Assembly: GCA_002342685.1 (NCBI GenBank)
Contig: DDQN01000042.1
Location: 1-54,529, forward strand
Direction: 5' to 3'
Source of the DNA: Vibrio sp. UBA2441
GTDB taxonomy: Bacteria > Pseudomonadota > Gammaproteobacteria > Enterobacterales > Vibrionaceae
Length of the DNA: 54,529 nt
The notes under the pieces were generated by a model, which was not told where the DNA came from, did not search any database, and saw only the letters and a program-made list of their open reading frames with translations. This document shows, in pieces, positions 36,416 through 46,231 of this stretch; position 1 is the first letter of the stretch; every line of letters starts with the position of its first letter. Position numbers and translations under genes: made by a program.

Positions 36416-37584
36416 ATACCCCTTTTTCTCCATGGCCTTCTTTTACAAAAGAAGAAGCGGACGCTGTAAGTAAGGTTGTTATGTCCAATAAAGTTAATTA
36501 TTGGACTGGTCAAGAAGGCCGTAAGTTTGAACAAGAATTTGCAGACTTTTCAGATAGTAAATATGCCATAGCTTTAGGTAATGGCACTCTAGCTCTTGAT
36601 GTTGCTTTAAAAGCGTTGAGTGTTGGTGAGGGGGATGAAGTTATTACCACCTCTCGCACTTTCTTAGCATCAGCATCTTCTATTGTTACTTCTGGCGCTT
36701 CTCCAGTTTTTGCGGATGTAGATCTTAATAGCCAAAACATTACAGCGGAATCTATTGAAGCAGTATTAACTGAGAAAACAAAAGCGGTCATTGTTGTTCA
36801 CCTTGCAGGTATGCCTGCCGAAATGGATGCAATTATGGCATTATCTGAAAAGCATGGCTTTAAAGTCATTGAAGATTGCGCTCAAGCGCATGGTGCCAAA
36901 TATAAAGGTCAAAGTGTTGGTACAATTGGTCACATCGGTGCATGGTCTTTCTGTCAGGATAAAATAATGACAACAGGTGGTGAAGGCGGGATGGTGACGA
37001 CTAACGATAAAGATCTATGGTCGTTTATGTGGTCATATAAAGACCATGGTAAAAACTATGATGCCATTTACAACCGTGAGCATCCACCTGGCTTTCGCTG
37101 GTTGCATGAAAGCTTTGGCACTAACTGGCGCATGACAGAAATGCAAGCGGCAATTGGTCGTATCCAATTAACGAGAATGGCAGGTTGGACGCTCAGACGA
37201 CAAGACAATGCAAAATTAATTGATGATGCAGTGAAAGACTTGTCCGTTGTACGTTCTATTGATGTACCAGACTATATTGAACATGCTGAATATAAGCATT
37301 ATTTGTTTGTTTGTCCTGAAAACTTAGCGGAAGATTGGACGCGTGATCGTATTGTCGAAGAAATTGTAAAACAAGGGGTTCCTGCATTTCAGGGGAGTTG
37401 TTCAGAGGTTTATTTGGAAAAGGCATTTGATAATACACCATGGCGTCCCAAAAAGCGGTTAAAAAATGCAGTTAAACTGGGAGGAACTAGCCTAATGTTT
37501 TTGGTTCATCCCACATTAACCAAATATGAAATTTTAAAATCATGTGATGTCATTCGGAGTGTGCTGCTGTTAGCACAAAAGTAA
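36409..37584 (+). CDS. PglE-like DegT aminotransferase
   Basis: This DegT/DnrJ/EryC1 enzyme of 391 residues has SNKVNYWTGQEGRKFEQEF near the start. ALGNGTLAL and EDCAQAHGA are family motifs, and the PLP lysine is Lys185 in WSFCQDKIMTTGGEGGM. This type usually pairs with WbpM/PglF dehydratases to make UDP-4-amino-4,6-dideoxy-GlcNAc, the bacillosamine precursor, and the WbpM-like gene is next. The TTG start 36409 follows a strong AAGGAGGGGG. It overlaps the ligase gene by seven bases. Confidence 0.87.
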   Translation: MLNTPFSPWPSFTKEEADAVSKVVMSNKVNYWTGQEGRKFEQEFADFSDSKYAIALGNGTLALDVALKALSVGEGDEVITTSRTFLASASSIVTSGASPVFADVDLNSQNITAESIEAVLTEKTKAVIVVHLAGMPAEMDAIMALSEKHGFKVIEDCAQAHGAKYKGQSVGTIGHIGAWSFCQDKIMTTGGEGGMVTTNDKDLWSFMWSYKDHGKNYDAIYNREHPPGFRWLHESFGTNWRMTEMQAAIGRIQLTRMAGWTLRRQDNAKLIDDAVKDLSVVRSIDVPDYIEHAEYKHYLFVCPENLAEDWTRDRIVEEIVKQGVPAFQGSCSEVYLEKAFDNTPWRPKKRLKNAVKLGGTSLMFLVHPTLTKYEILKSCDVIRSVLLLAQK

Positions 37585-37632
37585 TTGTAAGTTTGAACGT
37601 AGTTTTAATTTAAAATCACAGACATTAAATAG

Positions 37633-37657
37633 AAACGCCAGTACACTACTGGCGTTT
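37633..37657. terminator. Perfect 11-bp hairpin between aminotransferase and dehydratase genes
   Basis: AAACGCCAGTA (37633-37643), loop CAC and TACTGGCGTTT (37647-37657) form a perfect stem, followed by ATTATAA. The flanking A and T bases make it usable in both directions. It separates the cassette from the WbpM-like gene, whose ATG is 21 bases on. Confidence 0.75.
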
Positions 37658-37677
37658 ATTATAACTATTAAAGAATT

Positions 37678-39603
37678 ATGGCTAGACTAAATTTTATATG
37701 GAATTTATCAAGATTATACAAGAGAATCATAAGTTTATTTGTTGATTCATTCTTTGTGATTGGTGCATTTTATGCGGCCTACTGGACTCGGATTGGTGAT
37801 GTAAAGCAACTAGGTGACTCGGTTACACAATATGTATTGATTGGTACATTATTCATTACTCTGCTTAGCTTTTCAAAGCTGGGGTTGTATCGAGCTATTT
37901 TACGTTACCTTACATTCCATGCTTTAGCGGTCGTCAGTATTGGTACTTTAATTTCTGCTGCATCGGTCGGCTTGCTTGCATATTACTTCGATGCAGCCAT
38001 TCCTCGCTCTGTTCCGCTGATTTATGGAGCGAATTTATGCATATTGTGTGGTGGGTCTAGGCTAATTGTCCGAACTCTTGTCGCACAAACCTATGCGAAG
38101 GGCAAAAAAAGAGTACTTATTTATGGTGCTGGTGCTGCTGGGAGGCAACTTGCATTAGCGTTACGCTCGTCAGACACGCATAGAGTTGTTCGTTTTATTG
38201 ATGAAGATGTAACATTAGAGAATACGGTTATTCTAGGCCTGCCAGTAGAAACAGTTAGCCATGCAGATAAGTTAGTGGAAGACCATAATATTGACCAAAT
38301 CTTACTTGCAGTCCCTAGTGCTTCTAGAGAGCGGCGTAAAAAGATATTAGATACTTTGGTTCATTTACCGACGGAAGTACTTACTATTCCTGATATGAGC
38401 GATATTGTTTCTGGAAAGGCTAGCATTGATGAACTTAAAGATGTGGCCATAGAAGATTTATTAGGGCGAGACCCTGTTGCCCCTCAACAGTCTTTAATGG
38501 AAGCCAATATTAAAGATAAAGTCGTTATGGTTACCGGTGCTGGTGGCTCTATCGGCTCTGAACTTTGTCGGCAAATTATTAGACAGTCCCCAAAAACCAT
38601 CGTGTTATTTGAGTTATCTGAGTTTGGACTTTATCAGATAGACAGGGAGCTGCGCTTGTTGGCTGAAAGCGAAAGTATAGAGATAGAGATAGCGCCTTTA
38701 CTTGGTTCTGTTCAGCGTATTAATCGGCTTTCTGCCACTATGAAGGCATTTAGCGTCCAAACGGTGTACCATGCTGCGGCTTATAAGCACGTGCCACTTG
38801 TAGAGCATAATGTTGTTGAAGGTGTTCGAAATAATATATTTGGTACTTTCTATACCGCTAAGGCCGCAATAGAAGCTAATGTCGAATCCTTTGTCCTAAT
38901 TTCTACGGATAAAGCCGTAAGACCCACTAATGTTATGGGCACGACGAAACGTGTTGCTGAGCTCGGTTTGCAGGCTCTTGCTGCTAAAGAGAACGAGAAA
39001 GAATCAGGAACTCGATTTTGTATGGTTCGCTTTGGCAATGTACTGGGCTCTTCTGGCTCGGTTATCCCATTGTTCAAGAAGCAAATTGCGGTAGGTGGCC
39101 CTGTGACGGTTACCCACCCTGATATTATTCGGTATTTTATGACTATCCCTGAAGCTGCTCAGTTGGTTATTCAAGCCGGTGCTATGGGGAAAGGTGGTGA
39201 TGTCTTTGTTCTTGATATGGGGGAACCCGTTAAGATAGTAGATTTAGCTACAAACTTGATTAACTTATCTGGATTAGATGTTAAAAGTGGCAATAACCCC
39301 TATGGCGATATTGAGATTCAGTTTTCTGGGCTACGCCCGGGAGAGAAACTTTTTGAAGAATTACTGATAGGTGATGATGTTCAAAAAACTGCACACGAAC
39401 GAATCATGACTGCAAATGAGTCCTTCCTTCCATTAGAAGAGTATCAAGTATTGATTGATACTCTTGATGAGGCCTGTCACAATTTTGACCATGAGACTAT
39501 TCGCCAGTTGCTGATACATGCACCTACTGAGTTTAAGCCAACAGATGGTATTGGGGATCTCGTTTGGAAGAAAACAGCTAAAAAAATTGCAGTTGTTAAT
39601 TGA
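37678..39603 (+). CDS. UDP-GlcNAc 4,6-dehydratase (WbpM/PglF-like)
   Basis: A 641-residue membrane protein with four N-terminal helices (about 15-135) is followed by a CoA-binding-like Rossmann domain (RVLIYGAGAAGRQLALAL near 144) and a catalytic SDR domain. VTGAGGSIGSELCRQI near 283 binds NAD. STDKAVRPTNVMGTTKR near 405-420 has Met in place of the SDR Tyr, as in WbpM/PglF. It converts UDP-GlcNAc to UDP-4-keto-6-deoxy-GlcNAc. It supplies the PglE-like aminotransferase. These genes are often at the right end of Vibrio and Pseudomonas O-antigen operons. Confidence 0.93.
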   Translation: MARLNFIWNLSRLYKRIISLFVDSFFVIGAFYAAYWTRIGDVKQLGDSVTQYVLIGTLFITLLSFSKLGLYRAILRYLTFHALAVVSIGTLISAASVGLLAYYFDAAIPRSVPLIYGANLCILCGGSRLIVRTLVAQTYAKGKKRVLIYGAGAAGRQLALALRSSDTHRVVRFIDEDVTLENTVILGLPVETVSHADKLVEDHNIDQILLAVPSASRERRKKILDTLVHLPTEVLTIPDMSDIVSGKASIDELKDVAIEDLLGRDPVAPQQSLMEANIKDKVVMVTGAGGSIGSELCRQIIRQSPKTIVLFELSEFGLYQIDRELRLLAESESIEIEIAPLLGSVQRINRLSATMKAFSVQTVYHAAAYKHVPLVEHNVVEGVRNNIFGTFYTAKAAIEANVESFVLISTDKAVRPTNVMGTTKRVAELGLQALAAKENEKESGTRFCMVRFGNVLGSSGSVIPLFKKQIAVGGPVTVTHPDIIRYFMTIPEAAQLVIQAGAMGKGGDVFVLDMGEPVKIVDLATNLINLSGLDVKSGNNPYGDIEIQFSGLRPGEKLFEELLIGDDVQKTAHERIMTANESFLPLEEYQVLIDTLDEACHNFDHETIRQLLIHAPTEFKPTDGIGDLVWKKTAKKIAVVN

Positions 39604-39660
39604 ATTAAAGCGGTGGTTAATTGCCGAAATGAGTAATAGCAAATTTAAACTGGAAATAAT

Positions 39661-40827
39661 ATGAAAGTCGCAATTGCTGGTACAGGTTACGTTGGCCTGT
39701 CTAACGCAATGTTGTTGGCACAAAACCATGAAGTGGTTGCTGTAGACATCATTGCTGAAAAAGTAGAAATGTTGAATAACAAGCAGTCTCCGATTGCTGA
39801 TGTTGAGATAGAAGGCTTTCTCGCTAATAAGCAGTTAAACTTCGTTGCAACGCTGGATAAAGAATTGGCATATAAAAATGCAAAGTATGTAGTGATTGCC
39901 ACACCTACTGATTATGATCCAGTGACAAATTACTTTAATACTTCTTCTGTAGAAGCGGTAATTAAAGAGGTTATGGCGATAAACTCCGATGCGGTGATGG
40001 TAATAAAGTCTACTGTACCTGTGGGTTATACGGAGCGTATTAAGCAAGAGCTAGACTGTGACAATTTGATTTTCTCTCCAGAGTTTTTGCGTGAAGGGCG
40101 TGCCCTTTACGATAATCTGTACCCATCACGCATTATTGTTGGTGAGCAAAGCGAACGAGCGAGAGTGTTTGCTGAACTATTGGTTGAAGGCGCAGAAAAA
40201 GAAGATATTCAGGTGTTGTATACCGATTCAACAGAGGCAGAAGCGGTAAAACTGTTCTCTAATACCTATCTGGCTATGCGTGTCGCTTACTTTAATGAGC
40301 TGGATTCTTATGCGGAAACACATGGCTTGGACTCTCGTCAAATTATCGAAGGGGTTGGTTTAGACCCTCGCATTGGTGATCATTATAATAATCCTTCGTT
40401 TGGCTATGGTGGTTATTGTCTACCGAAAGATACTAAGCAGTTATTGGCAAACTATCAGGAAGTACCTAACAGCATTATCGGTGCTATCGTTGATGCTAAC
40501 CGTACTCGTAAAGATTTTATCTCAGATTCAATCCTGAAGCGTCAACCTAAAGTGGTTGGTATCTATCGTTTAATCATGAAGGCGGGCTCAGATAACTTCC
40601 GAGCTTCTTCTATTCAGGGCATTATGAAGCGTCTTAAAGCTAAAGGTATTGAGGTTGTGGTTTATGAGCCAGTACTTCAAGAGGAACACTTCTTCCACTC
40701 TAAAGTGATTAATGACCTAGATGCGTTTAAAGCGGCTTCGGATGTGATTGTTTCTAACCGAATGGTGGATGAGATCAGAGACGTGGAAGAGAAAGTCTAT
40801 ACTCGTGATCTGTTCGGTTCTGATTAG
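39661..40827 (+). CDS. ugd: UDP-glucose 6-dehydrogenase
   Basis: Ugd oxidises UDP-glucose to UDP-glucuronate. The 388-residue length and MKVAIAGTGYVGLSNAMLLA are typical. VIKSTVPVGYT, FSPEFLREGRAL and the catalytic Cys in GYGGYCLPKDTKQLL match the short Ugd branch, unlike the WbpA-type enzyme at 13997. It follows the dehydratase after 57 bases. No glucuronosyl transferase can be named, so the use of UDP-GlcA here is unclear. Confidence 0.94.
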   Translation: MKVAIAGTGYVGLSNAMLLAQNHEVVAVDIIAEKVEMLNNKQSPIADVEIEGFLANKQLNFVATLDKELAYKNAKYVVIATPTDYDPVTNYFNTSSVEAVIKEVMAINSDAVMVIKSTVPVGYTERIKQELDCDNLIFSPEFLREGRALYDNLYPSRIIVGEQSERARVFAELLVEGAEKEDIQVLYTDSTEAEAVKLFSNTYLAMRVAYFNELDSYAETHGLDSRQIIEGVGLDPRIGDHYNNPSFGYGGYCLPKDTKQLLANYQEVPNSIIGAIVDANRTRKDFISDSILKRQPKVVGIYRLIMKAGSDNFRASSIQGIMKRLKAKGIEVVVYEPVLQEEHFFHSKVINDLDAFKAASDVIVSNRMVDEIRDVEEKVYTRDLFGSD

Positions 40828-40907
40828 CTCAATTGAAGTAATTTAACCAGCTAACACTAGTATTTGAAACCTCAACTTTTTTTAGTCAGAGTTTTCTTTT
40901 AGAATGT

Positions 40908-42833
40908 TTGTACAGATCATTTCACCTTATAAGTAAAATTTTGATTTTTAGATACGATATAAATGGATTGAGAGCTATAGCTGTCATAGCTGTTGTAATT
41001 TTTCATTTCGACGCGACTTGGTTACCTGGAGGGTTTGCTGGTGTAGACGTGTTTTTTGTTATATCTGGATATTTAATGACAAAAATCATATTCGAAGGTA
41101 TAGGGAAAAGAATTTTTTCCATTACTGATTTCTATAAAAAGAGAGCTAAAAGAATTGTCCCTGCATTATCATTTTTGTGTCTTATTGTTATTCTTTTTGG
41201 GTGGTTTTTATTAATTCCTGTTGAATATGAAATATTAAGTAAACATGTATTAAGCAGTTTATCTTTTGTTTCTAATTTCATTTATTGGAATGATGCTGGG
41301 TATTTTTCTGGTGATTCCAAAGGTGAGTGGTTATTGCATACTTGGTCTTTATCTACAGAATGGCAATTCTATCTGATATATCCAATATTAAATTTAGTCC
41401 TTTTTAAACATCTTTCCAAAGAAAGCGTAGGTAAGTCCATTTTGGTTCTGGCTGTACTTTCTTTTTTGTTTAGTTTGTATTTTAGTTATTCTAGGCCTAG
41501 TTTTTCTTATTATTTGCTCCCATCTAGAGCATGGCAAATGCTTGTAGGTGGATTGGTTTATATTTATCCTATTAAAGTGAATGGTAATAAAAAACACCTG
41601 TTTGAATTACTAGGTTTGATTGTCATTTTGGCCTGTTTTTTTTTAGTGTCAGATAATGAGTTATGGCCTGGATATTTTTCAGTGATTCCTGTTTTTGGCT
41701 CTGCTTTAATACTTCAGTTAAATAATGATAATAGTATTATTTTAAAATGTAGTCTGATTCAATATATAGGTAAGTGGTCATACTCTATATATTTGTGGCA
41801 TTGGCCTATTGCTGTGATTATTTATACATATTCCCTTTCAAACACTTATAAGTGCTTGGGTGTTTTCCTTTCTGTTTTTTTTGGTTTTTTAAGTTATCGA
41901 TATGTAGAATCCACCTTTCGAAATAAGGAGGGTTTACATATAATTGAACTGAAAACTAAATTATTATACATCCCTAGTTTAGTAATTTTTCTATCTATAG
42001 CTATTTACTTAAATGCTGGATTAGACGTTCGATGGAGAAGTGGTGCTAGCAATGAAGCAGCATATCTATCAAGGTATCATGTTGAACAATACAAAAAACA
42101 CATACCAGAGCAGTACAAGCAAGAGTGTAATTTTTTCGATGCAGAAGCGTATGTTGCAAAAGCGAATCCGATTCCTAAGTCTTGTATTGATGATGGAAAA
42201 GGTGGAATATTTATCTGGGGAGACTCTCATGCACAGGCCTTATCCTATGGCCTCAGGGATGTATTTTCAGATGTCACCATAAACCAAGTAGCGACATCAG
42301 GGTGTAGGCCTTTAGTAAGAGAAGATAATAAAGTAACAGGGCAATTCAAAATTGCTTGTGATTTGTCGAATGACTTTGCAAAGAAGGCAATCTTAGAAAT
42401 CCAGCCAGAAGTTATTGTGTTAGCTCAACGAGGCGAACATGAAGATAATGATTTTAATGAGATATTGAACTATTTGAAGAAGCATGAAATTAAGTCTAAG
42501 ATAGTTCTAATTGGTCCTGTACCTCAATGGCGACCATCTTTACCATTAGCAATCGCAACTCGACACTTTGATGTTAGTAAAAAAGTAATTTCTGATAAGT
42601 CTCTAGTAAGTAGTGTAATTGCGACAGACTTGAAAATGAAATTGAAGTACCAAAAGCATCATATTGAATATGTATCATTAATCGAGAAGTTATGCAATGA
42701 AAAGGGTTGTTTAGCTAAGGTAGATGATCATAATACCCCATTGGTTTGGGACTATGGTCATTTATCCAAAGAGGGAGCCATTTTCGTAATGAATAATGTT
42801 GTAAAGCAGAGGATCAGCCCTTATCTCCATTAG
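40908..42833 (+). CDS. AT3 membrane acyltransferase with SGNH domain, second copy
   Basis: The architecture is the same as the gene at 7093. IFRYDINGLRAIAVIAVVIF, FAGVDVFFVISGYLMTK and LLHTWSLSTEWQFYLIYPIL mark the AT3 domain. About ten helices lead to a periplasmic SGNH part with FIWGDSHAQAL near 440 and WDYGHLSKEGA near 620. It probably O-acylates the polysaccharide. The start is uncertain: the frame opens at TTG 40908, and TTG 40941 also fits the usual short N-terminus; neither has a good ribosome site. An ATG at 40904 is in another frame and stops after ten codons. Confidence 0.83.
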   Translation: MYRSFHLISKILIFRYDINGLRAIAVIAVVIFHFDATWLPGGFAGVDVFFVISGYLMTKIIFEGIGKRIFSITDFYKKRAKRIVPALSFLCLIVILFGWFLLIPVEYEILSKHVLSSLSFVSNFIYWNDAGYFSGDSKGEWLLHTWSLSTEWQFYLIYPILNLVLFKHLSKESVGKSILVLAVLSFLFSLYFSYSRPSFSYYLLPSRAWQMLVGGLVYIYPIKVNGNKKHLFELLGLIVILACFFLVSDNELWPGYFSVIPVFGSALILQLNNDNSIILKCSLIQYIGKWSYSIYLWHWPIAVIIYTYSLSNTYKCLGVFLSVFFGFLSYRYVESTFRNKEGLHIIELKTKLLYIPSLVIFLSIAIYLNAGLDVRWRSGASNEAAYLSRYHVEQYKKHIPEQYKQECNFFDAEAYVAKANPIPKSCIDDGKGGIFIWGDSHAQALSYGLRDVFSDVTINQVATSGCRPLVREDNKVTGQFKIACDLSNDFAKKAILEIQPEVIVLAQRGEHEDNDFNEILNYLKKHEIKSKIVLIGPVPQWRPSLPLAIATRHFDVSKKVISDKSLVSSVIATDLKMKLKYQKHHIEYVSLIEKLCNEKGCLAKVDDHNTPLVWDYGHLSKEGAIFVMNNVVKQRISPYLH

Positions 42834-42858
42834 GCGTGGTTAGCCTATATTAACGGGA

Positions 42859-43108
42859 ATGATTCAAGCTAGGCAACATCAACATAATGGTGATTTAATT
42901 TCGATTGAGTCAGAACGACAAAACCGTGGTCAATTATCATTGACAACGGCTTTTGGTGGAAATTTAATAATTTGTACGCATATTATCTGAATGCTATGCT
43001 GAACCGTAAGTAATGTATCAAGAGTTGAATGATGGCTATCAAAGTGGATGGCTTAGTAACGAGTTTTTTGTTAGGGATAATTTGTTGATTAACAGAGCTT
43101 GTGCTTGA
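42859..43108 (+). pseudogene. Remnant of a broken gene of unknown family
   Basis: Between two intact genes, protein-like stretches occur in successive frames. One (42859-42990) contains GDLISIESERQNRGQLSL. Another (42948-43013) contains FWWKFNNLYAYYLNAMLNRK. A third (43013-43108) contains YQSGWLSNEFFVRDNLLINR. Each ends at a stop, and the pieces overlap in order, as expected after frameshifts. I do not recognise the family. It could also be chance open sequence. Confidence 0.4.
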
Positions 43109-43114
43109 ACGAAT

Positions 43115-44422
43115 GTGGTTATCCTCTTTAAGGAGAGCATTATTCATAAGGAATTATTTAAACAATTTTTCAGTGTTTCTGGATTAATAACATCTAACCG
43201 CTTCTTAGCATTACTCATGGGAGTGCTAATTGCCCGTTCAGTAACTCCTCATGAATATGGCATATATAGTTATGTACTTTCTGTTGTTTCTATAGCTAGT
43301 ATCCCCGTTATTTCTGGCGTTCAGTTGATGCTTTCCAAAGGTATAGCATTAGCGACATCAAAATCAGAGCATCAGAAATATGATGAGCTTATCCTTTGCT
43401 CTCGTTATCACGTGATAGTGGCTGGAACTATCTCAGTCTTGATACTTGTAATTTGTTCTGCTTTTCCTAAACACCTTACTTTGCCTATTCTGATGTTGTG
43501 TATAGGTATTGTATTTTTTAGAGCGATGTTGAGTCGGGGATCATCCATTCTATATGGATTGGAGCACTATCATTTTTCACAAGTAGGAGCACTTATTCTA
43601 GTCCCTTTGTCTATATTGTTGCTATTAAGTGCTGCAAATATGGTTGAATTAACAGTAAATGTTGTTTGGCTTTTATCCTTTTCCTTAGTTGCTACGTTGA
43701 TTGCAGTTCTGTTTACGGCGATGGTACTCATTCGAAAATCTCCCAATTCAGTACCATGGAATACAGTAGTAAAACCCTTGGCACTTAGGCGCTGGTATTT
43801 GCACTTATTCACTTTTGGTTTCGCCAGTACGCTTTTTATTATTAATACTGAATATGTCAGTTTAGTTTTAGCTTGGTTAAGTTCTGCCGATCAAATTGCA
43901 TACTACAAGGTAGCACTGCATGGTGCTGCGATGTTAAGTTTGTTTTCGATGGCATCTAACTATGTTTTAAATCCCAAAATAGCCAAATTGTATGCGGATA
44001 AGCGTTATGTAGAATGTCAAAACCTTTTGGATATAAGTGTAAGAATAAACACAATAATATCTATTCCGTTAGTTGTTGTGCTGTATTTTTTTGGTTACGA
44101 TTTATTGTCCATATTATTTGGAGATAACTATACTGATGCTTACACACCTTTGATGATCTTTGCTGTAGGTCATCTGGTGAATGTGGCAACTGGTTCCGTT
44201 GGAGTTGTTCTAAATATGACTGGCAATGAGAAGGTCACTGCTCAAACGCTGGGTTATACAATGCTCTTATCTGTACCACTGACTTTTCTATTTATTTTAT
44301 TTTATGGCAGTGCGGGTGCGGCATTGGGTGCAGCTAGTTGTATTATTCTTTGGAATATTTGGATGGCGAGAAAAGTGGTTCAGATTACAAATTTGAGGAC
44401 ATGGTTGGCGATAGCAAGGTGA
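43115..44422 (+). CDS. Second Wzx-like flippase / MOP transporter
   Basis: This is a polytopic protein of about 430 residues with some 12 hydrophobic helices. GLITSNRFLALLMGVLIARS and VTPHEYGIYSYVLSVVSIAS near the start are Wzx-like, as is SVGVVLNMTGNEK near 370. It is clearly different from the Wzx at 20934. The frame opens at GTG 43115 with no ribosome site. A strong AAGGAG (43130-43135) lies before in-frame ATT codons at 43139 and 43142, so an unusual ATT start or a damaged start is possible. Confidence 0.78.
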   Translation: MVILFKESIIHKELFKQFFSVSGLITSNRFLALLMGVLIARSVTPHEYGIYSYVLSVVSIASIPVISGVQLMLSKGIALATSKSEHQKYDELILCSRYHVIVAGTISVLILVICSAFPKHLTLPILMLCIGIVFFRAMLSRGSSILYGLEHYHFSQVGALILVPLSILLLLSAANMVELTVNVVWLLSFSLVATLIAVLFTAMVLIRKSPNSVPWNTVVKPLALRRWYLHLFTFGFASTLFIINTEYVSLVLAWLSSADQIAYYKVALHGAAMLSLFSMASNYVLNPKIAKLYADKRYVECQNLLDISVRINTIISIPLVVVLYFFGYDLLSILFGDNYTDAYTPLMIFAVGHLVNVATGSVGVVLNMTGNEKVTAQTLGYTMLLSVPLTFLFILFYGSAGAALGAASCIILWNIWMARKVVQITNLRTWLAIAR

Positions 44423-44429
44423 AGAAAGT

Positions 44430-45317
44430 ATGAGAACAGTAAAGAATATACTACAGGCACTAAAGCATAAGTTTCGCCTGAGAAACCGCATCCGTGAGTA
44501 TGTGCTTTTGCATTCATTTACAAGACAAAATACATTCAGTAAAGCTTCTTTGGTAGATAGCAATAAAGTGATTTCTAATGGAGAGCTGATAATTAGTCTT
44601 ACGACATATTCTTCCAGAATTAATAGTGTTTATCTAACAATAGAGTCTATCGCAAGACAAACCTGTAAACCGAATAGAATCATTTTGTGGCTCGATGAAT
44701 CAGAGTTTAATACCCGTTCATTACCTAAGTCATTAGTAAACCTACAGCACAGAGGTTTAGATATTCGATACTGTCCTAATTATCGTTCATACAAAAAAAT
44801 GTTTCCCACTTGGCAATGCTATCCTGATGCAACAGTTATTACTATTGATGATGACATATTGTATCCAGCGAATATGATTCAAATTTTAGTTAATGAAAGT
44901 GTGACTCACCCTAAGATGATTCTTGGGCATAGAGCACACAGAATTACTTATCAAAATGGTAAGGTAAACCCTTACCAAGAGTGGGAGTTGGAAAGTCGAA
45001 TTCATGAGAGTCTTCCTGATATTTTTATTACAACAGGGGGCGGGACACTATTTCCTCCTAACTGGTTAAAGGAAGAGCAGCTAAACAATACAGACTATCT
45101 AGACTTAGCACCTACAGCCGATGATCTATGGATTAAATTCATGTCACTGAAGAATAATGTTGAGTGTAAAAAAGTTAGCTCTTCCAAGCACTTTAGAGAT
45201 GAGTTCATCTTCATCTCTAAGCTTCAGGCTCAAGGCTTATATCATGAAAATATGCATAGGGGTAACAACGATAAAACAATTGAAATATTGAGTAACTATT
45301 TTGAAATCTCGCTCTGA
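44430..45317 (+). CDS. GT-A type glycosyltransferase
   Basis: The 295-residue protein has a single nucleotide-sugar domain. ELIISLTTYSSRINSVYLTI begins the fold near residue 51, and ATVITIDDDILYP near 130-142 carries the DxD metal motif. PTADDLWIKFMSL near 230 is the likely catalytic Asp region. It is distantly GT2-like. There is no membrane segment. It follows the second Wzx by eight bases and overlaps the next GT2 gene by 17 bases. Its sugar is unknown. Confidence 0.75.
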   Translation: MRTVKNILQALKHKFRLRNRIREYVLLHSFTRQNTFSKASLVDSNKVISNGELIISLTTYSSRINSVYLTIESIARQTCKPNRIILWLDESEFNTRSLPKSLVNLQHRGLDIRYCPNYRSYKKMFPTWQCYPDATVITIDDDILYPANMIQILVNESVTHPKMILGHRAHRITYQNGKVNPYQEWELESRIHESLPDIFITTGGGTLFPPNWLKEEQLNNTDYLDLAPTADDLWIKFMSLKNNVECKKVSSSKHFRDEFIFISKLQAQGLYHENMHRGNNDKTIEILSNYFEISL

Positions 45318-46221
45318 TCCTGCTGGATACCCACTAATTACGGTTTACATTGCAACAAAAGATCGCTGTTCGTTACTTGAAAGGGCAGTAAGCTCTGTTT
45401 TTTCTCAAACTTATCCCAATATAGAATTGATTATTAGTGATGATGGCTCTCGAGACAATACCGAGCAGTATTGCCGAGACTTAGAGGTGAAAAATAATAA
45501 CGTAGTATATGTTCGTACTGAAGTATCGAAAGGTGCCTGTTACGCTAGGAACCGTGCGATTGAAGTAGCACGAGGAACCTTTATCACAGGCCTAGATGAT
45601 GACGATGAGTTTACGCCACATCGTGTGATGTCTCTTTTTAGACTATTTAACCCTAACGAGTATTCCTGCATTGCTAGCAGTGTTTTAGAGCGAAACGCTT
45701 CAGGATATGCCTACAGGGCTTCTTATGAAGGCGTTGTAGATTTAACGTTGTTATTGCATAGCAATGTATTGGGTAATCAGGTTATGACACTGACAAACCG
45801 GTTAGTTAAAATAAATGGTTTTGACGAAACATTTCCTTCATTTCAAGACTATGATACATGGGTTCGATTAGTCGAAGCATATGGCTTAGCTCAAAAAGTT
45901 GCAGAGCGCTCTTATATTTGGCACACGGGGCATGACTCCGAACAAATTACTCGCGTTAAAGAAAAAAAGATTGAAGGGTTAGCTATTTTTGTTCACAAAC
46001 ATAAAGCTAAGATGTCTGCTGCTCATATGCAGTCAATGGAGTTGTTAGAAAAAAAGTTCCAAAATAATGCACTCTCATTTACCGAAATGACTCGTTTGAT
46101 CAATACGATGAATTATAAAGAAGCTATCTCTCTTTTTTTGAATAGTAACTACCCTTCATTAAAGAGCATTATAGACAAAATTAGATTTTGGATTTCTAAC
46201 CTTTTAGATAAAACAAAATAA
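45301..46221 (+). CDS. GT2 family glycosyltransferase
   Basis: This GT-A fold protein has 306 residues. PLITVYIATKDRCSLLERAV is the start of a GT2 domain, with ELIISDDGSRDNTEQY, GACYARNRAIEVARG and the metal motif TGLDDDDEF near 100-106. QDYDTWVRLVEAYG contains the catalytic-base region. It starts at TTG 45301 inside the previous gene. It resembles transferases adding hexoses or aminosugars, but the donor cannot be assigned. Confidence 0.85.
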   Translation: MKSRSDPAGYPLITVYIATKDRCSLLERAVSSVFSQTYPNIELIISDDGSRDNTEQYCRDLEVKNNNVVYVRTEVSKGACYARNRAIEVARGTFITGLDDDDEFTPHRVMSLFRLFNPNEYSCIASSVLERNASGYAYRASYEGVVDLTLLLHSNVLGNQVMTLTNRLVKINGFDETFPSFQDYDTWVRLVEAYGLAQKVAERSYIWHTGHDSEQITRVKEKKIEGLAIFVHKHKAKMSAAHMQSMELLEKKFQNNALSFTEMTRLINTMNYKEAISLFLNSNYPSLKSIIDKIRFWISNLLDKTK

Positions 46222-46231
46222 TTATGGAAAA